5,473 nt of DNA from Alcaligenaceae bacterium. Lineage in GTDB: Bacteria > Pseudomonadota > Gammaproteobacteria > Burkholderiales > Burkholderiaceae_B. Below the pieces are notes generated by a model. That model was not told where the DNA came from. It saw only the letters and a list, made by a program, of their open reading frames with translations, and did not search any database. The translations under genes were made by a program, and so were the position numbers. The stretch is from NCBI GenBank assembly GCA_012512545.1, contig JAAZDZ010000485.1, forward strand, positions 1 through 5,473, read 5' to 3'. Each line of letters begins with the position of its first letter. Position 1 is the stretch's first letter. Of the stretch, positions 1-5,473 are shown one piece after another.

Positions 1-365
1 CAGTTGTCGCCTTCACGCAGCGTGAAGGGGTACTGCAGGCCATCGTCGCTGATTTCCCATTGGGTGGCCAGCAGGGGCAGGGGGTTGAGGTCGTCGTCGT
101 AGGTGAGCAGGCCCTCAACCACTTTGGGGCCGAGCTCGGCATTGGTGCCGGCCGTGGTGGTCAGGGGAATGAAAGAGGCCGGTTCGGGCGTGACGATCCA
201 GTTCAGGCTGCCGCCATGGCGGGCTTCGTTTTTTGAACCTTCAGCCGCTGCGTGTACCGTTGCGATCGGGCCAGCGCCAATCAGCCCGGACACGCACAGC
301 GCCGCCGCCGCGAGCGTGAGTCCGAATTTGCGACGACCGGCAATAAACCCTGTAAAACGAGACAT
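1..365 (-). CDS. ABC transporter solute-binding protein, family 5 (peptide/dipeptide type), N-terminal part
   Basis: Partial gene, open at the left edge; about 121 codons are visible. It probably encodes the extracytoplasmic binding protein of a DppA/OppA-like ABC importer. A basic stretch, GRRKFG, is followed by a hydrophobic alanine/leucine-rich core and a likely cleavage site at VHA-AAEG, about residues 37-41. Mature sequence then follows the usual opening of the family: GGSLNW, TPEPASFIPLTT, VVEGLLTYDDDLNPLPLLA and a W-x-x-S-D-D-G-L pattern ending in FTLREGDN. ATG at 365 is preferred because GGA lies 7 nt upstream. An in-frame ATG at 377 would add four residues but has no ribosome-binding site nearby. 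The gene has the same orientation as the flagellar genes but no functional link to them is evident. The substrate cannot be told from this fragment. Confident in family, less so in start. Confidence 0.85.
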   Translation of the reverse strand, partial: MSRFTGFIAGRRKFGLTLAAAALCVSGLIGAGPIATVHAAAEGSKNEARHGGSLNWIVTPEPASFIPLTTTAGTNAELGPKVVEGLLTYDDDLNPLPLLATQWEISDDGLQYPFTLREGDN

Positions 366-377
366 TTGCAGTTCCAT

Positions 378-527
378 GAGAGAGCAGTGAATGAACCCCT
401 CATTATTCTCTGTCAGCCGGGCGTCGTCAAAAGCTAAAAAACAATTTGAATATTACAGAAAGAAATAAACAATAGCGCAGACCGCGTGTTTTATGCATGT
501 GAAAGGAGCGCCGGAGAGCAACCGCGC
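378..527. other. Intergenic spacer between fliR and the solute-binding protein gene
   Basis: No open reading frame or RNA gene is supported here. The half next to fliR is GC-rich with several GCGC/CGCGG words but no stem of useful length followed by a T-run on the minus strand, so I cannot mark a rho-independent terminator. The other half (about 430-475) is markedly AT-rich compared with the rest of the window, as expected of a promoter region. Confidence 0.6.
444..472 (-). promoter_or_regulatory. Weak sigma-70-like promoter candidate for the solute-binding protein gene
   Basis: In the AT-rich part of the spacer, the minus strand has TTGTTT (472-467) and TCAAAT (449-444) separated by 17 nt. 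This would place transcription start near 437 and give a leader of about 70 nt. Matches to the consensus hexamers are only partial (four of six each), and AT-rich DNA gives such pairs by chance. It is offered because the downstream gene belongs to a different function and needs its own start. Confidence 0.25.
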
Positions 528-1316
528 TTATTGGCCTGAGAGGGCCTGAACCAAGCGCCCCATGGTGTCATAGCCTTCCTGGAACAACCTTTCCAGAAAG
601 GGGCTGATCTGCGGCAATACGACGGTGAGAATGGTCAGGCCCACGGTCAGGCTGATGGGAAAGCCGACAGCGAACACCGACAACTGCTGCGCTGTGCGGT
701 TCAGAATGCCCAGCGACAGGTTGATGGTCAGCAGTACCACCATCACCGGCAGGGCCAGCAGCAGGCCGGAAATCACGATCTGGCGGCTCCATTCCATCAG
801 CACGCCCCAGCCATTGACATCCAGTTCGGTAATGGCGATGGGCAGCACTTCAAATGTGCGCACCAGGCCGCCTATCATCAGCAGGTGACCATTCATGGCC
901 AGGAAGGTCAGCAGGGCGACGGTGTTCAGAATGCGCGCCAGCACCGCTGTGTTGCTGCCGGTACCCGGGTCAAAGAAGGAAGCAAAGGCCAGGCCCATCT
1001 GCAGGCCGACAAACTCGCCTGCCGTCTGTACGGCGGCGAAGATGATGCGCATGGTAAGCCCAAGAGCGAGGCCGATCAGAATCTGCTGGCCGAGAATCCC
1101 CAGAGCGCTCCACGATGCGGTGGCCAACGAGGGCATGGGCCCGAGCGTCGGTGCCACAATCATTGTCAGCATGACCGACAGCCCCACCTTCACCCTGGCG
1201 GGAATAGCCGATTCGCTCAGCAGCGGGGCCGAGCCCACCATGGCGGCAATGCGCGCGAACGGCCAGATAAAGGTGTTGATCCAGACATAAAGCTGGTCGA
1301 TGGTGACGGAAATCAC
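528..1316 (-). CDS. fliR: Flagellar export gate protein FliR
   Basis: FliR is the 262-residue inner-membrane subunit that joins FliP and FliQ in the core of the flagellar type III export gate. Length is normal for the family, and about six hydrophobic segments are visible (near 12-30, 44-60, 75-95, 130-150, 180-200 and 212-235). Conserved landmarks include FDPGTG (115-120), the NGHLL loop (142-146) and LGILNR...VFAVGFP (202-220). The start is GTG at 1316, because fliQ ends in the same frame with TAA only six bases upstream, so no earlier start is possible. The N-terminus MISVT also fits the family. No Shine-Dalgarno sequence precedes it, suggesting coupling to fliQ translation. It is the last gene of the flagellar run. 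One departure is noted: Q210 sits where many homologues have proline (R-x-x-P-Q). Confidence 0.97.
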   Translation of the reverse strand: MISVTIDQLYVWINTFIWPFARIAAMVGSAPLLSESAIPARVKVGLSVMLTMIVAPTLGPMPSLATASWSALGILGQQILIGLALGLTMRIIFAAVQTAGEFVGLQMGLAFASFFDPGTGSNTAVLARILNTVALLTFLAMNGHLLMIGGLVRTFEVLPIAITELDVNGWGVLMEWSRQIVISGLLLALPVMVVLLTINLSLGILNRTAQQLSVFAVGFPISLTVGLTILTVVLPQISPFLERLFQEGYDTMGRLVQALSGQ

Positions 1317-1322
1317 GCTGGC

Positions 1323-1592
1323 TTACTGAACCAGTTGCGGAATCATGCCTATCAGCGACTGGATGTAGTCCACCATGGTGGTGATCAGCCAGGGGCCCAG
1401 CAGCGCCAGCGCGGCTCCACCGGCCAGCAGTTTGGGCACAAAGGCCAGGGTCATTTCGTTGATCTGCGTGGCGGCCTGAAAAATACTGATGACCAGGCCG
1501 ACGATAAGAACGGACAGCAGCAAAGGGGCGGCCATCTTCAAAGCCACCAGCATGGCCTGATAGATCAGGGACATGACGGTCATGGAGGTCAT
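1323..1592 (-). CDS. fliQ: Flagellar export gate protein FliQ
   Basis: FliQ is a small hairpin membrane protein of the flagellar export gate, packing around the FliP-FliR core. At 89 residues it has the usual length. Two hydrophobic helices lie near 18-38 and 53-75. The family signature is clear between them: GLVISIFQAATQINE (32-46) followed by TLAFVPKLLAGG (48-59). The chosen ATG at 1592 has a good ribosome-binding site with a 5-nt spacer; further in-frame ATGs at codons 4 and 7 are possible but less well placed. It starts nine bases after fliP stops, and fliR follows after six bases. Confidence 0.97.
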   Translation of the reverse strand: MTSMTVMSLIYQAMLVALKMAAPLLLSVLIVGLVISIFQAATQINEMTLAFVPKLLAGGAALALLGPWLITTMVDYIQSLIGMIPQLVQ

Positions 1593-1597
1593 GAAGG

Positions 1598-1603
1598 TCT
1601 CCT
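1598..1603 (-). promoter_or_regulatory. Ribosome-binding site of fliQ
   Basis: AGGAGA lies 5 nt before the fliQ ATG and overlaps the fliP stop codon (TAG at 1604-1602). It is the only strong Shine-Dalgarno sequence I find among the flagellar gene starts in this window. The others rely on short gaps or overlaps. This fixes the fliQ start over the two internal ATGs and would give FliQ independent, efficient initiation. Confidence 0.8.
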
Positions 1604-2351
1604 AAAGATAGAAGCTGCGAGCCAGTGAGCCCAGCAGCAGATGCCATCCGTCGGCCAGCACGAACAACATCAGTTTGAAAGGCAGGGAAATCGTGACGGG
1701 TGGCACCATCATCATACCCAGGGACATCAGCACGCTGGCAACGACAAGGTCGATGATGAGAAAGGGAATGAAAATGGTGAAGCCGATCTGGAACGCTGTT
1801 TTGAGTTCGCTGGTGACAAAAGCGGGAATCAGCACGCGCAGGGGTACGTCGTCTGGCGCTGCCAGCGCGGGCAGTTCCGCCATATTGGCGAACATGAGCA
1901 GGTCGGCTTCGCGGGTCTGTTCCAGCATGAAGGTACGCATCGGCCCGCTGGCCAGTTCCAGCGCCTGCTGGAAGTTGATGCTGCCGTTGCTCAAGGGCAT
2001 GTAGGCCAGGTCATACACCTGATCGAAAACCGGCGACATGGCGTAAAAGGTCAGAAACAGAGCCAGACCGATCAGCACTGAGTTGGGCGGCGACGTATTG
2101 GTGCCCATGGCGGTGCGCAGCAGGCTCAGCACAATGATGATGCGGGTAAAGCCCGTCATCATGAGCAGCATGGCGGGCAGGAAAGACAGCATGGTCATCA
2201 GGACCAGCGTCTCGACATTGAATGACCAGGTCTGGCCGCCGTCCGCACCGGGGGTGGAGGTCAGGGCGGGAAAGGTCGCTTGCGCCGCCGCCAGCCCGGG
2301 CAGGACAAGAAGCAGCGCCAGTAGAAAACCGGGGAAAAACAGGCGATTCAT
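1602..2351 (-). CDS. fliP: Flagellar export gate protein FliP
   Basis: FliP is a main subunit of the flagellar type III export gate, forming the helical core with FliR. It has 249 residues, typical of proteobacterial FliP. The N-terminus is a cleavable-looking signal sequence: hydrophobic residues 4-20, then AAAQA at 21-25. FliP is known to be processed in enteric bacteria. Later landmarks are [12 protein letters not shown] (68-79), [10 protein letters not shown] (95-107), the GPMRTFM...TREADL stretch (136-151), [17 protein letters not shown] (175-191) and [20 protein letters not shown] (195-214). Hydrophobic segments near 47-65, 92-107, 187-208 and 226-245 fit the known topology. It starts seven bases after fliO and no Shine-Dalgarno is evident. 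The identification is secure. Confidence 0.98.
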   Translation of the reverse strand: MNRLFFPGFLLALLLVLPGLAAAQATFPALTSTPGADGGQTWSFNVETLVLMTMLSFLPAMLLMMTGFTRIIIVLSLLRTAMGTNTSPPNSVLIGLALFLTFYAMSPVFDQVYDLAYMPLSNGSINFQQALELASGPMRTFMLEQTREADLLMFANMAELPALAAPDDVPLRVLIPAFVTSELKTAFQIGFTIFIPFLIIDLVVASVLMSLGMMMVPPVTISLPFKLMLFVLADGWHLLLGSLARSFYL

Positions 2352-2358
2352 GATGACG

Positions 2359-2688
2359 TCAGCGCCGTTTCAGCGCGCGGGCGAGGGCGGCGGTGAAGCC
2401 CGGCGAGTGATTCGCCGGGCCGGGGTCGGGTCCGGCAGCGCCAGGAGGCAGGGTGTGCAGCAGGTTGATCTGCTGGCTGGTGACGCCCAGTACCAGCCGG
2501 GCATCCTCGACTTCCACAATTGCGACCCAGGCGCGGTTGCCCAGGCTCTGCGAGGCAACCAGACGCAGCGCATTATTGCCGCTGCTGCGCCCCAGCCCGC
2601 TGCGACGTACTGCCCATGCGCCCGCCAGTATCACCATCAGGATGAATACCAGCGTGACGATGACGCGCAATACGTCGGCTTCGCTCAT
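2359..2688 (-). CDS. fliO: Flagellar biosynthesis protein FliO
   Basis: FliO is a small membrane protein that helps FliP assemble into the export gate but is not part of the finished structure. It has 109 residues with one membrane segment (about 7-27), then a basic stop-transfer patch (RRSGLGR) and a short cytoplasmic domain with [20 protein letters not shown] (41-60) and [16 protein letters not shown] (65-80). This is the usual SLG...LVEV...LLGVT-like FliO pattern. The C-terminus, rich in proline, glycine and alanine and ending in KRR, is poorly conserved. It starts three bases after the fliN stop, with no clear Shine-Dalgarno. FliO is weakly conserved between species, so position between fliN and fliP is part of the evidence. 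Confidence 0.93.
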   Translation of the reverse strand: MSEADVLRVIVTLVFILMVILAGAWAVRRSGLGRSSGNNALRLVASQSLGNRAWVAIVEVEDARLVLGVTSQQINLLHTLPPGAAGPDPGPANHSPGFTAALARALKRR

Positions 2689-2691
2689 GGG

Positions 2692-3258
2692 TCAGCGACG
2701 GTTGCGCAGTCGGTTGATGCGATCTGCAGGCGTGATGATGTCGGTGACCCGGATGCCGTATTTGTCATCAACGACGACGACTTCGCCTTGCGCGATGAGA
2801 TAGCCGTTGACGAAGATATCCATGGGTTCGCCAGCCAGGCCGTCCAGTTCGACAACGGAACCCTGGCCCAACTGCAGGATGTTGCGGATGGTCAGCCGGG
2901 TGCGGCCCAGTTCCACCGAAAGCTGGACAGGAATGTCCATAATCATTTCGATGTCGCTGTCGTTGTCAGCGGGGGTATCGACCAGCGGTTTGAAGAGATC
3001 TGCAGCGGCAGGCGCGGCGCTGACCTCTACTGTAGCGGTTTCCTGGGCAGGTGCTTCCGCGCTTGCGGCGGCCTGCTGGGCCGTTTCGGCAGCAGTCTGC
3101 TCCGCCAGGGCAGCAGCCCAGTCGTCAGCGGCTTCAGCCAGACCTTCAGCCTGGTTCGACTGATTTGTGCCCGCGGCCTGTTCGGCCATCGCCGCCGCCC
3201 AGTCGATTTCGTCGTCGGAAGCGTCGTCCTTGGAAGGGTCTTGGGTGGGATCAGTCAT
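2692..3258 (-). CDS. fliN: Flagellar motor switch protein FliN, with extended acidic/alanine-rich N-terminus
   Basis: FliN forms the lower ring of the C-ring, works with FliM in rotation switching and docks the FliH-FliI export ATPase. The SpoA domain is at about 102-182: MIMDIPVQLSVELGRT (105-120), ILQLGQGSVVELD (127-139), VNGYLIAQGEVVVVDDKYGIRVTDI (150-174). It is 188 residues, longer than the roughly 140 of enteric FliN. The excess lies in a low-complexity Ala/Gln/Glu/Asp N-terminus holding two copies of a D-W-A-A-A-x-A-E-Q motif (19-27 and 46-54); single-copy versions are common near the FliN start. ATG at 3258 overlaps the fliM end by 8 nt. An A-run rather than a Shine-Dalgarno precedes it, so translation is probably coupled to fliM. 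Confidence 0.97.
   Translation of the reverse strand: MTDPTQDPSKDDASDDEIDWAAAMAEQAAGTNQSNQAEGLAEAADDWAAALAEQTAAETAQQAAASAEAPAQETATVEVSAAPAAADLFKPLVDTPADNDSDIEMIMDIPVQLSVELGRTRLTIRNILQLGQGSVVELDGLAGEPMDIFVNGYLIAQGEVVVVDDKYGIRVTDIITPADRINRLRNRR
3097..3205 (-). repeat. Internal duplication in fliN N-terminal coding region
   Basis: Two 28-nt copies (3205-3178 and 3124-3097) match at 22 of 28 bases and lie 81 nt (27 codons) apart, in frame. Each encodes D-W-A-A-A-(M/L)-A-E-Q. Several of the mismatches are at third codon positions, which suggests the protein motif is maintained rather than being a very recent DNA copy. Confidence 0.75.
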
Positions 3259-4264
3259 TTTTTTCTGTACGTACAGTCGTAATGGGTTGAGACAAGGTCA
3301 GCATCTTCTGAACCCGTATCGCCATCTTGCTATTGTACGTGCCGTAAGTGCCTTCAAGCACGGGCACGCCGCCCACGTGGGCGGTCACTACTTCAGGAAT
3401 GTCGATGGGCAGAAGATCGTTGACCTGCAGGCGCATGAGTTCGCCTACGGTCATGTTGATCTGCGCGAATTCGGCGGCCAGTTGAACTTCGGCCGCGCGT
3501 ACTTCGCGAGAGAGTTGCTGGGTCCAGCGTTGGTCGATTTCGTTGGTGCCGCCTTCCTGCAAGGGGCGGGTCAGCAGATCGCGCAGCGGCTCGATCATGG
3601 AGTAGGGCAGGCAGATGTTCAGCTGGCCCCCGGCCGCGCCCAGCTCGATCTGGAAGGTGGATACCACCACGATTTCATTGCCGCTGCTGACGCTGGCGAA
3701 CTTGGTGTGCATTTCCGAACGGATGTATTCCGTTTCGATCGGATAGACGTTTTCCCAGGCCGAGCAATAGCTTTCCAGGGTGATTTCCAGCAGGCGGCCA
3801 ATGATGCGCTGTTCAGTGGTGGTGAAATCGCGCCCTTCGACACGGGTGCTGTAACGGCCATGGCCGCCAAACATGCTGTCGATCACCAGAAACACGAGGT
3901 TGGGATCGAAGGTGAACAGCGATGCGCCGCGCAAAGGCTTGAGAGCTACCATGTTGAGGTTGCTGGGCACCGGCAGGTTGCGTTCGAAATCGGTGTATTT
4001 CACGATGCGGATGTTGCCGACCGTGATGTCTGCGTTACGGCGCATGAAGCTCAGCATGGCGCCGCGCAGGCGCCGCGCGAAACGCTCGTTGATGAGTTCG
4101 AGCGTCTGCATGCGGTGGCGTACCACGCGGTCCGGGGAGCTGAGGTCGTAGGCCCGGACACCGGAGGCGTCGGCCTGTTCCTGCTCAGGGGCATCGCTTT
4201 CGCCTGTGACACCAGCCAGCAGGGCATCGACTTCATCTTGCGAAAGAAGGCTCTGGTAGGACAT
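3251..4264 (-). CDS. fliM: Flagellar motor switch protein FliM
   Basis: FliM is the C-ring switch component that binds phosphorylated CheY and transmits it to FliG and FliN. It is 337 residues, full length. The N-terminal CheY-binding peptide is present: LLSQDEVDALL (6-16). An acidic linker leads to the CheC-like middle domain, which has YDLSSPDRVVRHRMQTLELINERFARRLR (39-67), the VKYTDFERNLPVPSNL stretch (88-103) and the FliG-contacting GGHGR loop (133-137). The C-terminal SpoA domain, about 245-325, includes VGELMRLQVNDLLPIDI. ATG at 4264 shares its A with the fliL TAA stop (TAATG), a typical coupled start. The 3' end runs into an A7 tract and overlaps fliN by 8 nt. Identification is secure. 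Confidence 0.98.
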   Translation of the reverse strand: MSYQSLLSQDEVDALLAGVTGESDAPEQEQADASGVRAYDLSSPDRVVRHRMQTLELINERFARRLRGAMLSFMRRNADITVGNIRIVKYTDFERNLPVPSNLNMVALKPLRGASLFTFDPNLVFLVIDSMFGGHGRYSTRVEGRDFTTTEQRIIGRLLEITLESYCSAWENVYPIETEYIRSEMHTKFASVSSGNEIVVVSTFQIELGAAGGQLNICLPYSMIEPLRDLLTRPLQEGGTNEIDQRWTQQLSREVRAAEVQLAAEFAQINMTVGELMRLQVNDLLPIDIPEVVTAHVGGVPVLEGTYGTYNSKMAIRVQKMLTLSQPITTVRTEKND

Positions 4265-4782
4265 TACTGCACCACAAAGGCCGTAAACAGAACGGCGGAA
4301 ATTTCCGGGCCGCGAGGTTGCGGCAGATACGGGCGCTGCAGCAACTGGGTGAGATCCTGCACCAGCTTTTCACGGCCGTCCGGAGTCTGGATGTAAGTGG
4401 GGTTCTGCACCGAAAGCAGACGCAGCACGCGATCACGGACTTCAGGCATGTATTCAGTCACCATGGCGCGGGATTCGTCATCGACCAGGCGCAGGGTGAT
4501 GGCCAGGTACAGGATGCGGGTGGAGCGTTCGTCGCGCAGGGTGACGGTGAAGGGTTCCAGGGCGGCAAAAATAGGCGCGGGCAATGGAGCCACTGGCGCA
4601 CGCGGGCGGGGTTCGACCTGGCCGTCCGCCAGGGCGGGGCCGAGAATTCCCGATTTCTGAAAAAAGAAATAAGTGCCCGCTACGCTGCCGCCAATGATCA
4701 GAATGACGAGCAGCAGCCCGAGAATGAATTTTCCCAGCTTGCCAGAGCCTGAGCCGGAGGATTTTTTTATTGCGGTTGCCAT
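4264..4782 (-). CDS. fliL: Flagellar basal body-associated protein FliL
   Basis: FliL is a single-pass inner-membrane protein that surrounds or supports the MotAB stator near the basal body. It has 172 residues: a short basic, Ser/Gly-rich cytoplasmic tail (1-17), one membrane helix (about 18-41), a Pro/Ala linker (58-71), and a periplasmic domain with LEPFTVTLRD (75-84), LYLAITLRLVDD (91-102), YMPEVRDRVLRLLS (111-124), TPDGREKLVQDL (133-144) and the characteristic C-terminal VLFTAFVVQ. ATG at 4782 is the only plausible start in its frame. No Shine-Dalgarno is apparent. It is preceded by a 133-nt gap from fliK and its stop overlaps the fliM start by one base, so it is probably the first gene of a fliL-fliR transcript. 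Confidence 0.96.
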   Translation of the reverse strand: MATAIKKSSGSGSGKLGKFILGLLLVILIIGGSVAGTYFFFQKSGILGPALADGQVEPRPRAPVAPLPAPIFAALEPFTVTLRDERSTRILYLAITLRLVDDESRAMVTEYMPEVRDRVLRLLSVQNPTYIQTPDGREKLVQDLTQLLQRPYLPQPRGPEISAVLFTAFVVQ

Positions 4783-4915
4783 CGTGATTGCTGATTTTGT
4801 TACGCAGGAGTAAGCAGGTTTGATCCAAATGTGACATTGTGCATGAAGTCAGGCCCTAATGGTGCGGGAACAGCCACATGAATGCCGGATAACCCTGAGT
4901 TTATGCTTCATGCTG
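4783..4915. other. Gap between fliK and fliL, likely holding the fliL promoter
   Basis: This 133-nt stretch holds no supported gene. It is the only sizeable break in the flagellar run, at the place where fliL begins a separate operon in enteric bacteria. A perfect minus-strand TTGACA lies just inside the fliK end (4932-4927), but the hexamer 17 nt on (GAAGCA) is a poor -10 and CATAAA is 21 nt away, so no promoter can be fixed. No clear sigma-28, sigma-54 or FlhDC site was found. An 8-bp inverted repeat spans the gap (see findings). Confidence 0.5.
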
Positions 4916-5473
4916 TTAAACAAAGGTGTCAACCAGGGCATTCGGGTTGGACGGACGGGCCGGGGCGCTGCCAGCTTCGGCAAGTTCGCCTGCGGCTTCA
5001 GAAGCGCCCGAAGCCAGGGCATGCTGATGGCCCTGGGAGGCTGGGTCTTGCGAAGCCTGCCCGGACGAATGCTGATCGTTGACGTTGGCCTGCCCCAGGG
5101 AAATACCTGCCTGTTCGAGCATTTGCTGCAGTTGTGGCAGGGCGTTTTCCACGGTTTGCCGCACCAGCGCGTGGGGCGAGCTGAAAACGGCATGCGCCAC
5201 GTTGTCGTTGAGGTTGATTGTGATGCGCAGCGGGCCGAGTTCGGGCGGGTCGAGCCGCAGCTCGGCGATTTTACCCAGGTTGTTGGGGGCTTGAGCGATG
5301 CTGATGAACTGGCGGCCGAGTTCGGTGGGCCATTGCGGGCTGCCAAGTGGGGCGCGAATGCCCGCACCAGGGGTTGCCAGGCCGGGGGCCTGACCTGGCA
5401 GCATGCCCGCAGGCATGAGGCCGGGCATGGCGGTGGCAGGCGCCAGAGGCGCTGCGCCAGTCAGGGCCGGGCC
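4916..5473 (-). CDS. fliK: Flagellar hook-length control protein FliK, C-terminal part
   Basis: Partial gene, open at the right edge; the last 185 residues are visible. FliK is secreted through the flagellar export gate, measures the hook and makes FlhB switch from rod/hook to filament substrates. The first 45 or so visible residues are a Pro/Gly/Ala/Met-rich linker. The globular switch domain follows, with IAELRLDPPELGPLRITINL (about 69-88), then VAHAVFSSPHALVRQTVENALPQL and a LEQAGISLGQANVND helix-loop. L-R-L-x-P-x-x-L-G is the hallmark of the Flg_hook (FliK C-terminal) domain. A hydrophilic Ser/Gln/Ala tail ends at DTFV and TAA (4918-4916). It is upstream of fliL, as in the Bordetella-type fliE-to-fliR order. 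The true start lies outside the window. Confidence 0.95.
   Translation of the reverse strand, partial: GPALTGAAPLAPATAMPGLMPAGMLPGQAPGLATPGAGIRAPLGSPQWPTELGRQFISIAQAPNNLGKIAELRLDPPELGPLRITINLNDNVAHAVFSSPHALVRQTVENALPQLQQMLEQAGISLGQANVNDQHSSGQASQDPASQGHQHALASGASEAAGELAEAGSAPARPSNPNALVDTFV

Noticed and set aside
478..527. Rho-independent terminator after fliR
   Set aside because: GC-rich words are present but no stem longer than about 4 bp with a following T-run could be drawn on the minus strand.
885..1628. Plus-strand 247-codon frame opposite fliR and fliQ, rich in His, Gly and Gln
   Set aside because: It is a mirror of transmembrane codons in fliQ/fliR, with no ribosome-binding site or known domain.
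970..1647. Minus-strand 225-codon frame overlapping fliP end, fliQ and fliR
   Set aside because: It is out of frame with all three real genes and has no family resemblance; the true products are in the other frames.
2083..4396. Long plus-strand open frames (about 400 codons each at 2083-3282 and 3167-4396) opposite fliM, fliN, fliO and fliP
   Set aside because: They are antisense to clearly conserved flagellar genes, have low-complexity or His/Gln/Arg-rich translations without recognisable domains, and are expected where GC-rich codon use removes stops on the other strand.
4762..4768. A7 run near the fliL start as a second slippage site
   Set aside because: It encodes ordinary Lys-Lys codons in a basic cytoplasmic tail, and neither shift leads to a sensible product; noted only because it resembles the fliM/fliN tract.
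4868..4914. Possible FlhDC-type box after the fliK stop
   Set aside because: Half-sites match an enteric consensus only about half the time and the spacing between them is too short; not better than chance by eye.
4849..5367. Minus-strand 172-codon frame overlapping fliK and running into the fliK-fliL gap
   Set aside because: The FliK C-terminal domain is unmistakable in another frame; this frame gives Pro/Ser/Arg-rich sequence typical of an out-of-frame translation.

Overview
The window holds the distal half of a flagellar assembly gene cluster, read entirely from the minus strand. Gene order in the direction of transcription is fliK (3' part only), a 133-nt gap, then fliL-fliM-fliN-fliO-fliP-fliQ-fliR. 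After a further 150-163 nt comes the start of an unrelated gene, also on the minus strand: an extracytoplasmic solute-binding protein of the dipeptide/oligopeptide ABC-transporter type, cut off by the left edge. GC content is high and the order matches the fliLMNOPQR operon of proteobacteria. The FliK C-terminal domain, FliL tail and FliQ/FliR sequences look betaproteobacterial, most like Bordetella/Achromobacter-type Alcaligenaceae. That placement is from memory of family sequences, not from a search.

From right to left: 5473-4916 is the hook-length control protein FliK. 4915-4783 is non-coding and is the natural place for a fliL promoter. 4782-528 is seven genes with gaps of at most 9 nt or short overlaps, so it is almost certainly one transcript with translational coupling. 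527-378 is an AT-rich spacer with no convincing terminator and a weak promoter-like pair. 377-1 is the signal peptide and first part of the solute-binding protein.

Together the flagellar genes encode three subsystems. The export gate is FliP, FliQ and FliR, with FliO as the assembly helper for FliP. The C-ring switch is FliM, which binds phosphorylated CheY, and FliN. The third group is the stator-associated FliL and the secreted ruler FliK. All genes appear intact where fully contained. I see no mobile element, CRISPR array, RNA gene or obviously new system. The observations most worth checking are a duplicated tryptophan-containing motif in the FliN N-terminus, an A7 run at the fliM/fliN overlap where loss of one A would fuse the two switch proteins, and the incomplete solute-binding gene, which may carry a Tat-type signal.
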